Shown here: piece by piece, positions 54,902 through 63,043 of the stretch
Position numbering within the stretch: position 1 is the first letter of the stretch
Layout of the letters: each line of letters starts with the position of its first letter
Assembly: GCA_963728145.1 (NCBI GenBank)
Contig: CAVSJA010000008.1
Span: forward strand, 186,001-250,000
Direction of reading: 5' to 3'
Source: CAVSJA01 sp963728145
GTDB lineage: Bacteria > Bacteroidota > Bacteroidia > Chitinophagales > Chitinophagaceae
DNA length: 64,000 nt
Position numbers and translations under genes: made by a program
Notes under the pieces: model-generated
Told to the model about the DNA's origin: nothing
What the model saw: the letters and a program-made list of their open reading frames with translations, nothing else
The model's database searches: none

Positions 54902-55843
54902 TCAGTCAACGCCAACGAGTTCTTCAACCAGATATGAATTTCTTCCCGGCGCGTTCCTTGCGATGAGTTCGCCTACAAACCCGGTGAGGAATAGTTGGGA
55001 ACCGATGATCATGATCATTATTGCGAAAAAGAATAATGGCCGTTGGGTTAGTCCAGCCTGGTCGAAAAAGAATTTGGCAATGGTGAGATAGAGAAAAATT
55101 AAAAAACCGATGAGGAAGAATAGTGTTCCCCAAAACCCAAAGAATTGCATGGGTCGTTTGCCGAATTTTCCAAGGAACATAATAGTGCCGAGATCGAGAA
55201 ATCCATTAATATAACGTTCTAATCCGAATTTTGATTTGCCATATTTTCTTGCACGATGCTCGACAACTTTTTCTCCTACTTTCTTGAAACCTGCCCATTT
55301 AGCAATTAATGGAATATAACGATGCATCTCACCATAGACCTCAATACTCTTAACTACCTTCGAGCGGTACGCTTTCAACCCGCAATTGAAATCATGCAGG
55401 TCGATACCTGAAATTTTCGCAGTAACCCAATTGAAGAATTTCGAGGGAACCCTTTTTTCAAAGGGATCATGTCTTTTCTGTTTCCAGCCACTCACAATAT
55501 CGAATTGATTGTCCAGAACCATTTTTCTCAGTTCAGGTATTTCATCCGGACTATCCTGCATGTCGGCATCCATCGTGATCACGACATCTCCTTTAGCCAG
55601 GCGGAATCCTTCATTCAATGCAGCCGACTTTCCATAATTCCTTTGGAAGCGGATGCCTTTGAAGCACGGATTACTCTTATTAAGGGATTCAATCACCTTC
55701 CATGAATTATCCGAACTACCATCGTCAATCATTAATACTTCATAGGAAAGAGAATGACCATTCACTACGCGTTCAATCCACGCGCAGAGCTCTGGTAGGG
55801 ATTCGTCTTCGTTGTAAACGGGAACAATGATTGAAACATCCAT
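54902..55843 (-). CDS. Glycosyltransferase family 2, polyprenyl-phosphate sugar transferase type
   Basis: 313 residues. GT-A domain: VSIIVPVYNEDESLPEL, EVLMIDDGSSDNSW, and VVITMDADMQDSPDEIPEL with the metal DxD. Two C-terminal membrane helices (about 232-255 and 265-290) as in DPM1/ArnC/GtrB-like enzymes that load a sugar onto undecaprenyl phosphate. A partial overlapping frame at 54924-55133 is a shadow. Starts 6 bp after the DUF4199 gene. Confidence 0.93.
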   Translation of the reverse strand: MDVSIIVPVYNEDESLPELCAWIERVVNGHSLSYEVLMIDDGSSDNSWKVIESLNKSNPCFKGIRFQRNYGKSAALNEGFRLAKGDVVITMDADMQDSPDEIPELRKMVLDNQFDIVSGWKQKRHDPFEKRVPSKFFNWVTAKISGIDLHDFNCGLKAYRSKVVKSIEVYGEMHRYIPLIAKWAGFKKVGEKVVEHRARKYGKSKFGLERYINGFLDLGTIMFLGKFGKRPMQFFGFWGTLFFLIGFLIFLYLTIAKFFFDQAGLTQRPLFFFAIMIMIIGSQLFLTGFVGELIARNAPGRNSYLVEELVGVD

Positions 55844-55849
55844 GAATGC

Positions 55850-56380
55850 CTAGTTTTGGAATTCTGGCTTATTCTTTTTAATTATAGCTGCAATAATCAG
55901 GCTGATAACAAACCAAAGTATTAAACCCAAAGCGTAACCAAGCAATTGCCTACCTATTGTATAATTATTCCCGCTTAGAGTATCATTTACTGATTTTTCT
56001 ATCGTTGCATCCGATGCGCCGAAACTACGCATCATTTTTTCTTGAGCAACCGCAGTTTCCTGCGCTAAGGCCTCACGAAAAGGAACATCAATTATATTGA
56101 AAAGTACGTAATTGAAGACGGTTGAGATAAATGTACCAACTACAAATATCAAAAAGACTGTTTTCAAGGCTTCTCCAAAACTCATATATCCGCCCAGCGC
56201 TTTTTTTTGCTTCACTCCACCAATAACTGCAATTACAATTGGAATACAAAAACCAACGTATGCAATCGGATGGACAAACCATTTGACTCCACCTAAGTAA
56301 AGTACCAAAGTAAAGATAACAGCGGCTAATCCAAGGATTACTCCATAAGTAAGGCCATAATTAGGTTTTTTAGCTTCCAT
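55850..56380 (-). CDS. DUF4199 domain membrane protein
   Basis: 176 residues with four membrane helices (about 10-26, 31-50, 75-98, 145-168) and the KKALGGYMSFGEALKTVFLIF segment after helix 2 that is typical of DUF4199. Its place between a dihydroorotase homologue and a GT2 gene is a synteny I associate with Bacteroidota. No known function. Confidence 0.85.
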   Translation of the reverse strand: MEAKKPNYGLTYGVILGLAAVIFTLVLYLGGVKWFVHPIAYVGFCIPIVIAVIGGVKQKKALGGYMSFGEALKTVFLIFVVGTFISTVFNYVLFNIIDVPFREALAQETAVAQEKMMRSFGASDATIEKSVNDTLSGNNYTIGRQLLGYALGLILWFVISLIIAAIIKKNKPEFQN

Positions 56381-56385
56381 TGTAA

Positions 56386-57657
56386 TTAATTTTGATTGGT
56401 TAAAAATACCTGATCCCTGTATAAAATACCCATCACTCTACCTGTAAATTCTTTACCGATAAAAGGAGTATTTTTTGATTTGGAATGAAATGACTGCGCA
56501 TTTGGTTTCCAAATAGAGCCAGGTGTAAACAGTGTTAGTTGGCTTGCTGCACCTTTTGTTACACTCAGAGGGGATAATCCAAAAATTTTTCTGGGGTTGA
56601 TGCTAAGCAGTTCAACCCATCTCGTCTCCGGTAGATCAGGCAAAGCGGATTTAAGAACTGAGTAGCAAGTTTCAAGCCCAATCATACCAAACTTTGCATA
56701 CTCGAATTCAAGCATCTTGCTATCCCTTTCATGCGGCAGGTGATGGGTGGCGATACAATCAACAGTTCCATCCTGGATTGCCTTTTTCAATTCCTCTCTG
56801 TCCTTTTTTCCCCTTAAAGGCGGATATACTTTGAGGTTACTGTCGTACTCTAAAAGGTCCTCATCAATAAAGTAAAGGTGGAAGGGCGTAACGGAGCAGG
56901 TCACCTGCAATCCGGCATCTTTCGCACGGCGGATATATTCAATCGATTTTGGTGAACTCACACCTGTGAAATGGATCTTTGACTCAGTATACCGCGCAAG
57001 CTTGATATCTCTTGCAACTAACAATTCTTCAGCCATCATCGGCTTGCCGGGCAATCCAAGTCTTGTCGACATGATTCCTTCATGCATCTGACCGTTAGGT
57101 CCAACACTCTTGTCATCCGGGATCTGGATAACTACGCCATCAAAGGCTTTTACATATTGAAGCGCCTTCAGCAATATTCCGGAAGATTGAACCGGGTTCA
57201 AGCCATCGCTGAAAGCAATCGCTCCGCTGGAATGCATATCGTACATCTCTGCCAGCTCCTTTCCTTCGAGAGAACGGGATATAGCTCCGATGGGATGAAT
57301 ATTTACCGGAAGCGACTTTGATTTTTGGAAAATGTATTCTACCTGAGATTTTGTATCAATGGCCGGTTTTGTGTTGGGGATCACAAATACATCCGTAAAT
57401 CCTCCTGCTGCCGCCGCGGCGGCACCGGTCTCGAGGCTTTCCTTGTATTCATATCCCGGGTCTGCGAAATTGGCAAATACATCCATCCAACCGGGAGAAA
57501 CATGGAGCCCGTCAGCTTTTATCGTTTGATCTACCTTTTCTTTTATCGAAGATTGAATGTCTTTGATGATGCCTGCTTCAATTAAAATATCCTGGATTTT
57601 TCCGTTGAGAGGGGAGGAAGGATCAGTAATTCGAGCCTGTTGAATGAGAACCTTCAT
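56386..57657 (-). CDS. Dihydroorotase-like protein lacking catalytic metal ligands
   Basis: 423 residues, class I dihydroorotase (PyrC/AllB amidohydrolase) fold over the full length. Key residues are missing. The HxH metal pair after PGWMD is Phe61-Ala62-Asn63 (DVFANFADPG). The histidine expected in the next ligand region is replaced (VIQIPDDKS). The catalytic Asp of ATDHAPH is His305 (ATHHLPH). His229 and His260 remain, as does NTKP. It is therefore unlikely to hydrolyse dihydroorotate; inactive PyrC-like proteins elsewhere act as partners of aspartate transcarbamoylase. First gene of the minus-strand run that leads into DUF4199 and GT2, with 5 bp to DUF4199. Confidence 0.85.
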   Translation of the reverse strand: MKVLIQQARITDPSSPLNGKIQDILIEAGIIKDIQSSIKEKVDQTIKADGLHVSPGWMDVFANFADPGYEYKESLETGAAAAAAGGFTDVFVIPNTKPAIDTKSQVEYIFQKSKSLPVNIHPIGAISRSLEGKELAEMYDMHSSGAIAFSDGLNPVQSSGILLKALQYVKAFDGVVIQIPDDKSVGPNGQMHEGIMSTRLGLPGKPMMAEELLVARDIKLARYTESKIHFTGVSSPKSIEYIRRAKDAGLQVTCSVTPFHLYFIDEDLLEYDSNLKVYPPLRGKKDREELKKAIQDGTVDCIATHHLPHERDSKMLEFEYAKFGMIGLETCYSVLKSALPDLPETRWVELLSINPRKIFGLSPLSVTKGAASQLTLFTPGSIWKPNAQSFHSKSKNTPFIGKEFTGRVMGILYRDQVFLTNQN

Positions 57658-57688
57658 TTGTGAAAAGTTATGCGAAGATAGAGGTTCC

Positions 57689-57790
57689 TGATTATTTATG
57701 ATTGATTATTAATTATTAATTATTAACTTGAAAATTAGGGTATTCGAAGCACCGCAATAATCAATAATCAATAATTAATAATCAATAATC
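57689..57790. repeat. AATAATCA repeat with inverted arm
   Basis: attgattattaattattaatt on the left and aataatcaataatcaataattaat on the right pair around a short loop. It fills the divergent gap between the dihydroorotase-like and GH20-like genes, so it must overlap both promoters. Confidence 0.62.
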
Positions 57791-57798
57791 AGGAGTTC

Positions 57799-58902
57799 AT
57801 GAAGCGTCGGATGTTGATGCTTTTTTCTGCGCTGATACTAGGGATTCATGACATTCCCGCTCAGCAAAAGATAGATAGCCTTTTTCCCGTCAGAGCTCTC
57901 GCTATTGCAGCACCGATGCCGAATGTCCTCGATTCTTTCATCAGCTTTATTCAGCAGGAACTCGTTCCCCGGAAAATAAATACGCTTATACTTCGGGTTG
58001 ATTACAATTACCAGTATAAATCACATCCTGAATTGATCGGTAATCCTGCATTGACTGAAGCACAGGTAAAGAAGATCGTGAATGCATGCAAACAAAATAA
58101 TATCCGCATCATTCCACAAATCAATTTACTCGGGCATCAATCCTGGGCCGGACAGATAGGAAAATTGCTGGAGGCATATCCCCAGTTTGACGAAACCCCG
58201 CATGTGAAATTGCCGCAAAATTATAAATGGCCAAATGAGGATAGTCTTTATTGCAAGAGTTATTGTCCGCTCCATCCTGATGTACATAAAATAGTATTTG
58301 AATTGATGGACGAGATCTGTTCGGTATTTGAAACCAATGCCTTTCATGCGGGAATGGATGAAGTGTTTTATATCGGTGATGCCAAATGTCCGAGATGTTC
58401 AGGTAAGAATAAAGCTGAATTGTTTGCTGGCGAACTAAAGATGTTGAGAGATCATTTAAATAAATCAGGAAAGGAATTGTGGATCTGGGGAGACCGTTTG
58501 ATCGATGGAAGAACAACCGGAGTTGGAATGTGGGAGGGAAGTTTTAATAATACTTTTCCCGCGGTCGATATGATTCCGAAAGATGTGGTCATCTGCGACT
58601 GGCATTATGAGCGTCCGGATAAAACTGCAGTGTATTTTGCGATGAAAGGCCTTAGAGTGATCACCTGTGGTTGGAGAAATCCTGATGTGGGAGTTGCACA
58701 AGTAAAGGATATGCATTCATTCAGGCAGGGTTCAACTGCGGCGATGAAAGATCGCTTCCTGGGAATTATGGAAACCGTTTGGTCACCGGCTTCTACGTTT
58801 ATGAGAAATTATTATGGGAATAGCTCATCCAATCGAAATACTCCGGAGAATTGTTTTCGTGCAATGTTTGATGAGGTGAACAAGATTGTAGCCCAGAAAT
58901 AA
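57799..58902 (+). CDS. Exported GH20-like glycoside hydrolase
   Basis: 367 residues, signal peptide MKRRMLMLFSALILGIHDIP. (beta/alpha)8 barrel signs of family 20: LILRVDYNYQY, IRIIPQINLLGHQSW, and the acid/base pair in FHAGMDEVFY (Asp-Glu), then LWIWGDRL and VICDWHYE. Lacks the N-terminal GH20b domain and is shorter than typical beta-N-acetylhexosaminidases, so substrate could differ. Probably periplasmic. Confidence 0.82.
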   Translation: MKRRMLMLFSALILGIHDIPAQQKIDSLFPVRALAIAAPMPNVLDSFISFIQQELVPRKINTLILRVDYNYQYKSHPELIGNPALTEAQVKKIVNACKQNNIRIIPQINLLGHQSWAGQIGKLLEAYPQFDETPHVKLPQNYKWPNEDSLYCKSYCPLHPDVHKIVFELMDEICSVFETNAFHAGMDEVFYIGDAKCPRCSGKNKAELFAGELKMLRDHLNKSGKELWIWGDRLIDGRTTGVGMWEGSFNNTFPAVDMIPKDVVICDWHYERPDKTAVYFAMKGLRVITCGWRNPDVGVAQVKDMHSFRQGSTAAMKDRFLGIMETVWSPASTFMRNYYGNSSSNRNTPENCFRAMFDEVNKIVAQK

Positions 58903-58931
58903 CTCAAACTTTTCGGTACTTCCTCTGCATT

Positions 58932-59152
58932 CTTCCTTTTTGAACCTTGTCATTTCGAATTCTCCCTCGAACCTTGTCATCTCGAGCCCGGCAAACAAAG
59001 GCAAACTTGCATCAAAAGCAACCAGGGCGAGAGATCTGCGGAATCGGAGACTATGCGAGTTCCCAAATTGTACAGATTTCTCGCCCTTGTTACCTCTTTC
59101 AATTAGTTTCATTCATTGCACCGGGCTGCAATGACAAGGTTCAAAAAGGAAG
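58932..59152. mobile_element. MITE-like palindromic element
   Basis: 221 bp bounded by a perfect 22 bp inverted repeat (58932-58953 and 59131-59152, ending in GTTCAAAAAGGAAG), with a further imperfect match outside. Inside are the segments CTTGTCATTTCGA and GGCGAGAGATCT..AGATTTCTCGCCC, a motif I know as an abundant dispersed element in this phylum. It encodes no protein. Confidence 0.6.
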
Positions 59153-59186
59153 GACGCAGAAAAAAGAGAGAACGACGGAGAGAAAG

Positions 59187-59840
59187 TCAAGTCACTAATA
59201 AGGAGTTTGCGACTTTCAAGCTTACTACGAGCTCCGTTTTTCCCCTAAGCTGTAACGTTATACTATTATCGAAAGCTTCAACATTCTTTATCTTAATTGT
59301 ATCACCCAGAGCAATGCCTATTTTATCCAAATAAGAAAGAAAAGCCGGGGAGTGATCAATTACTCCTGTAAATTTTCCTGTCTGGTCCTTTTTCAATTCA
59401 GAAAGAAGTATTGACTTTGATTTAACCAGTACGCCGTTCGCATTCGGAATAGGATCACCATGTGGATCAGCTTTCGGATGACCCAGGTAGGTATCGAGAC
59501 GATTTATCAATGACTCACTTTGGATATGCTCCAATTGTTCAGCGATCTCATGCACTTCATCCCACCCAAAGCCCAGTTTTTCCAGGAGAAAGACCTCCCA
59601 AAGCCGGTGCTTTCGAATGATGTTTAGGGCAATCTGCTTTCCTTTTTCTGTAAGCCTGAAGCCTTTTGATTTTTCATAATTGATCAGCTTCTTCCTGGAC
59701 ATCTTCTTCAGCATGTCAGTAACTGAGGCCGAATGCACTGCCATTGCCTTTGCCAGGTCAGAATTGGCTACGGTATCACCGTTCTGCTCCTGCAACTTAT
59801 AAATGGTCTTCAGGTAGTTCTCCTCAGTAAAAGAATGCAT
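59187..59840 (-). CDS. mntR: DtxR/MntR family metal-dependent regulator
   Basis: 217 residues. HTH domain MHSFTEENYLKTIYKLQEQN...HSASVTDMLKKMSRKKLI; dimerisation/metal domain RKHRLWEVFLLEKLGFGWDEVHEIAEQLEHIQSESLINRLD with the family Glu/His ligands and GHPKADPHGDPIP; C-terminal FeoA/SH3-like domain from about 150. Represses target genes when loaded with Mn or Fe. Divergent from the diheme operon, with a DtxR-like box in between. Confidence 0.93.
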   Translation of the reverse strand: MHSFTEENYLKTIYKLQEQNGDTVANSDLAKAMAVHSASVTDMLKKMSRKKLINYEKSKGFRLTEKGKQIALNIIRKHRLWEVFLLEKLGFGWDEVHEIAEQLEHIQSESLINRLDTYLGHPKADPHGDPIPNANGVLVKSKSILLSELKKDQTGKFTGVIDHSPAFLSYLDKIGIALGDTIKIKNVEAFDNSITLQLRGKTELVVSLKVANSLLVT

Positions 59841-59886
59841 TTAGTGGATTTATCCTGCAAAATAAATAAAAGTCATCTAAAACATG

Positions 59887-59904
59887 AATTAGGTGAGTCT
59901 AATT
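59887..59904. promoter_or_regulatory. DtxR-like operator
   Basis: Dyad AATTAG-GTGAGT-CTAATT with a TTAGG half-site as in DtxR/IdeR boxes. It lies in the spacer directly before the -7 element of the diheme operon and 47 bp upstream of the regulator start. Confidence 0.6.
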
Positions 59905-59907
59905 TAT

Positions 59908-59915
59908 TATTTTTG
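59908..59915 (+). promoter_or_regulatory. Diheme operon -7 element
   Basis: TATTTTTG (TAnnTTTG) 25 bp before ATG 59940; the operator covers the region just upstream. Confidence 0.58.
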
Positions 59916-59939
59916 TTTGTCAAAAACTCTACAAAGCCG

Positions 59940-61142
59940 ATGATGCGGAACAAGTTCATTGTGGTTGGATTGATCCTTTTCTTCATAGCAGGCGGTATTG
60001 CCTGCCAGAAAATCATTCCGAAAGGGCCTGCTGATGATGAAATATTGGACGGTCCGATTGAGGGATTAACTCCCGATCAAAACCAGATCTTCTTAAGAGG
60101 GGATATAGCCTTCAATGATGATATATTCTCGACAACTAATGGCCTGGGACCTTTGTTTGTAGCGACTTCCTGCGGAACCTGTCATGCAGGCGATGGCAAA
60201 GGACATCCATTTACCACGCTCATTCGTTTTGGTCAAACTGATGCGACTGGCAATAAGTTCCTGCAAATGGGCGGACCGCAGCTACAGAACAGGGCAGTTC
60301 CAGGATTTCAACCGGAACAAATTCCGGCTGGCGCTACTTTTTCGAAATTCACCCCTCCTGCAAATACGGGGCTGGGCTTACTGGAAGCAGTAACCGATGT
60401 AGCAATACTCGCGTTTGCAGATGAGAATGATGCAAACAATGATGGGATCTCTGGTAGGCCTAACTGGATTTCAATTCCATCATATTGTATCCTGAGGCCG
60501 GGAACAATTGAAATAAATGGAAAATACATTGGAAGATTTGGAAAGAAGGCTGCAGTTTACGATCTGCTTCAACAAACCGTAAATGCCTATAACCAGGATA
60601 TGGGCGTGAATTCAACTTACGAACATTATAATACCTATAATGGCCTGGAAGTTGATCCCGAATTAACCAATCAAACTGTGTTGGATGTTGTGTTCTATCT
60701 GCAGACATTGAAAGCACCAATTCAAAGAATACAAAATGATGCTGATGTTATTGCTGGAAAACAAATCTTCCTCAATATTTCCTGCGGTAAATGTCATACT
60801 CCGGAATTACAAACCGGTCCCTCTTCAATTGCAGCTTTATCGAACAAGAAATTCTTTCCATATACAGATATGTTATTGCATGATATGGGCTCGGGACTTG
60901 ATGATGGTTATACAGAAGGCTCTGCAACAACTGCAGAATGGAGAACCCCGGCTCTATGGGGACTGGGTCTATCTCAAAATTCGCAGGGAGGACAAGTGTT
61001 CCTTTTGCATGATGGCAGGGCAAAAAGCATTGAGGAAGCAATCACAATGCATGGAGGAGAAGCGCTCCAAAGCAAAAACAGTTTTCAACAGCTCAACGCA
61101 GAAGAAAAGGCTAAACTCATCAAGTTTCTAAAATCACTGTAA
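59940..61142 (+). CDS. Diheme c-type cytochrome (di-heme oxidoreductase, DUF1111 family)
   Basis: 400 residues from ATG 59940; the frame upstream overlaps the regulator and operator and is discarded. Export signal MMRNKFIVVGLILFFIAGGI with Cys22 (possible lipoprotein). Two CxxCH haem sites: TSCGTCHAGDGKGHP and NISCGKCHTPELQTGP. DUF1111 landmarks GPQLQNRAVPG, DGISGRPNW, GRFGKKA, WRTPALWGLG, FLLHDGRAKSIEEAI. Related to MauG-like peroxidases. First gene of a three-gene operon with Rieske and porin genes under a metal-responsive operator. Confidence 0.9.
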   Translation: MMRNKFIVVGLILFFIAGGIACQKIIPKGPADDEILDGPIEGLTPDQNQIFLRGDIAFNDDIFSTTNGLGPLFVATSCGTCHAGDGKGHPFTTLIRFGQTDATGNKFLQMGGPQLQNRAVPGFQPEQIPAGATFSKFTPPANTGLGLLEAVTDVAILAFADENDANNDGISGRPNWISIPSYCILRPGTIEINGKYIGRFGKKAAVYDLLQQTVNAYNQDMGVNSTYEHYNTYNGLEVDPELTNQTVLDVVFYLQTLKAPIQRIQNDADVIAGKQIFLNISCGKCHTPELQTGPSSIAALSNKKFFPYTDMLLHDMGSGLDDGYTEGSATTAEWRTPALWGLGLSQNSQGGQVFLLHDGRAKSIEEAITMHGGEALQSKNSFQQLNAEEKAKLIKFLKSL

Positions 61143-61150
61143 GAAATTAA

Positions 61151-61597
61151 ATGAAGAGAAGAGATTTCATATTAAATGGGTGTTCGGCCTGCCTTTCTGT
61201 ATCGGTAATTGCGGCATTTCTTCCTTCCTGTGCATCGACAAAGTATTTATCCGGTGAACTCGGAGAGAATGGATTAACGGTGTCAAAAGAAGAATTCAAA
61301 ATAAAGCGGGATGGTGCATTTCGTTCATTTATTATCATACGGAACGATGCGCTTCAATATCCGATTTGTGTCTATCGCTTTAGCGAAACCGAATATTCTG
61401 CGCTATATATGCGATGTACGCACCAGGGAACAGAATTGCAGGCAGCAGGTGACATGCTTCAATGTCCAGCACATGGAAGCGAATTCAGCAACAAAGGCGA
61501 AGTAACGAATGGACCTGCTGATCTTGGTTTGAGAACCTTTCCGGTAACCGTACTAAATAGTAATGAGCTCTTCATAGACCTACGCAAGCAATCATGA
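61151..61597 (+). CDS. Exported Rieske [2Fe-2S] protein
   Basis: 148 residues. Twin-arginine-like N-terminus MKRRDFILNGCSACLSV, then LPSC (Cys27, possible lipobox). Rieske cluster ligands Cys89-x-His91 (RCTHQG) and Cys105-x2-His108 (CPAHGSEF), with GEVTNGPA following. Electron carrier, probably periplasmic, next to the diheme protein (gap 8 bp) and overlapping the porin gene by 4 bp. Confidence 0.91.
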   Translation: MKRRDFILNGCSACLSVSVIAAFLPSCASTKYLSGELGENGLTVSKEEFKIKRDGAFRSFIIIRNDALQYPICVYRFSETEYSALYMRCTHQGTELQAAGDMLQCPAHGSEFSNKGEVTNGPADLGLRTFPVTVLNSNELFIDLRKQS

Positions 61598-62820
61598 AAA
61601 GAACGGGGATTATAATATTATTGATCTTATTGATTACTGAGCTTCCTGCCCAAATCGATCCGACCTTGTTGAAAAGACCTTCAAAGGATACTATTGGCGC
61701 ATCAATGAATATTGATGCAATCTATAACCGGCCATTCAATAAACTTGGAAAGTTACCCGTGGCAATTGGAGGTTACCTGGAAGCGAACTATCAATACCTG
61801 GGTGAAGATGGAATTACTGAGGGGCACCAATTCCAATTCCGCAGGTTAACAATCTTTCTTTCCTCTTCAATTTCAAAAAGAATAAAGTTTTTGACAGAAA
61901 TAGAATTTGAAGATGGAACCAAGGAGATCAATATAGAATTTGCATCTGTTGATTTCGAGTTTGCGCCCCTGCTAAATGTGAGAGGTGGTATTGTGATGAA
62001 TCCAATTGGCTCATTTAATCAGAATCATGACGGACCCAAATGGGAGTTTGTCGATAGGCCAATATCGGCAACGCAAATGTTGCCTGCAACCTGGAGCAAT
62101 GTTGGGGTTGGTTTATTTGGCAAGCAATACAAAAATGATTGGGCTTTTGCATATGAACTCTACCTGACGAATGGATTTGATGATAAGATCATTTCTAATT
62201 CGGAGAACAAGACATTTTTACCTGCGTCAAAAGAGAACCGTGATCGATTTGAAGAAAGTTTTAATGGCAGTCCGTTATTCACCGGGAAAGTTGCCGTAAG
62301 AAGAAACAAGATTGGCGAGTTGGGTGTTTCGTATATGGGTGGAGTTTACAATAAGTTCCAGGAAGATGGTCTAACGCTCGATGAGAAAAGGCGGGTAGAT
62401 GTTTTTGCAATCGATTTTAATACTACGCTTCCAAAACTCCAGACTTATATCAATGCAGAATGGGCATGGGTAAATGTAAACATCCCGGAAACTTATACAG
62501 AACAATTCGGAAGAAAGCAGGAAGGCGGGTTCATCGATATTGTGCAACCTGTTTATAAACGCCCCGTATTCGGTTTTGACAAATCGGTGTTTAATGTTGC
62601 CGTCCGCTTAGAATATGTGGACTGGAACAAGGGAACATTTAAGTCAACAGGAGGCAATATTTCTGATGATGTTTACTCAATTGTTCCTGCAATAAGCTGG
62701 CGCCCGACTGCGCAAACAGTACTAAGGGCTAATTATCGATTTAATTGGCAAACCGACATCTTGGGTAATCCTCCATCAAAGCTTGGAGGAATACAGATTG
62801 GGTTTAGCGCTTATTTTTAA
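61594..62820 (+). CDS. Outer membrane porin-like protein (OprO/OprP-type)
   Basis: 408 residues, signal peptide MKRTGIIILLILLITELPA. Beta-barrel pattern: GGYLEANYQYLGEDG, HQFQFRRLTIFLSSSISKRIKFLTEIEFE, ATWSNVGVGLFG, and a terminal strand ending in Phe (IGFSAYF), as needed for barrel assembly. Starts within the Rieske stop (ATGA overlap), so the operon makes cytochrome, Rieske protein and porin together. Substrate unknown; a metal complex or anion is plausible from the operator. Confidence 0.82.
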   Translation: MKRTGIIILLILLITELPAQIDPTLLKRPSKDTIGASMNIDAIYNRPFNKLGKLPVAIGGYLEANYQYLGEDGITEGHQFQFRRLTIFLSSSISKRIKFLTEIEFEDGTKEINIEFASVDFEFAPLLNVRGGIVMNPIGSFNQNHDGPKWEFVDRPISATQMLPATWSNVGVGLFGKQYKNDWAFAYELYLTNGFDDKIISNSENKTFLPASKENRDRFEESFNGSPLFTGKVAVRRNKIGELGVSYMGGVYNKFQEDGLTLDEKRRVDVFAIDFNTTLPKLQTYINAEWAWVNVNIPETYTEQFGRKQEGGFIDIVQPVYKRPVFGFDKSVFNVAVRLEYVDWNKGTFKSTGGNISDDVYSIVPAISWRPTAQTVLRANYRFNWQTDILGNPPSKLGGIQIGFSAYF

Positions 62821-62954
62821 TTCGTGGTTATTCTTGTGGGAAGAAATTGGAAATTACGTGACCGGCCAACCGATTCTCTTGCAAATGAATTTCCCACTTA
62901 TCAATTCATTATAATAGACTGACATTCAACAATCTACATTAGGTATATATACTA

Positions 62955-62985
62955 TTGCACTTAGTATTTTCTGCTATTATCTTTG
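62955..62985 (+). promoter_or_regulatory. Promoter of the last gene
   Basis: TTG at 62955-62957, 20 bp spacer, TATCTTTG at 62978-62985; 58 bp before the ATG. Confidence 0.58.
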
Positions 62986-63043
62986 TTTTGTTATAAGTAT
63001 TTCCCTTTAATGCGGAAATTGGTTGATCGTAAACCCATTGAAA

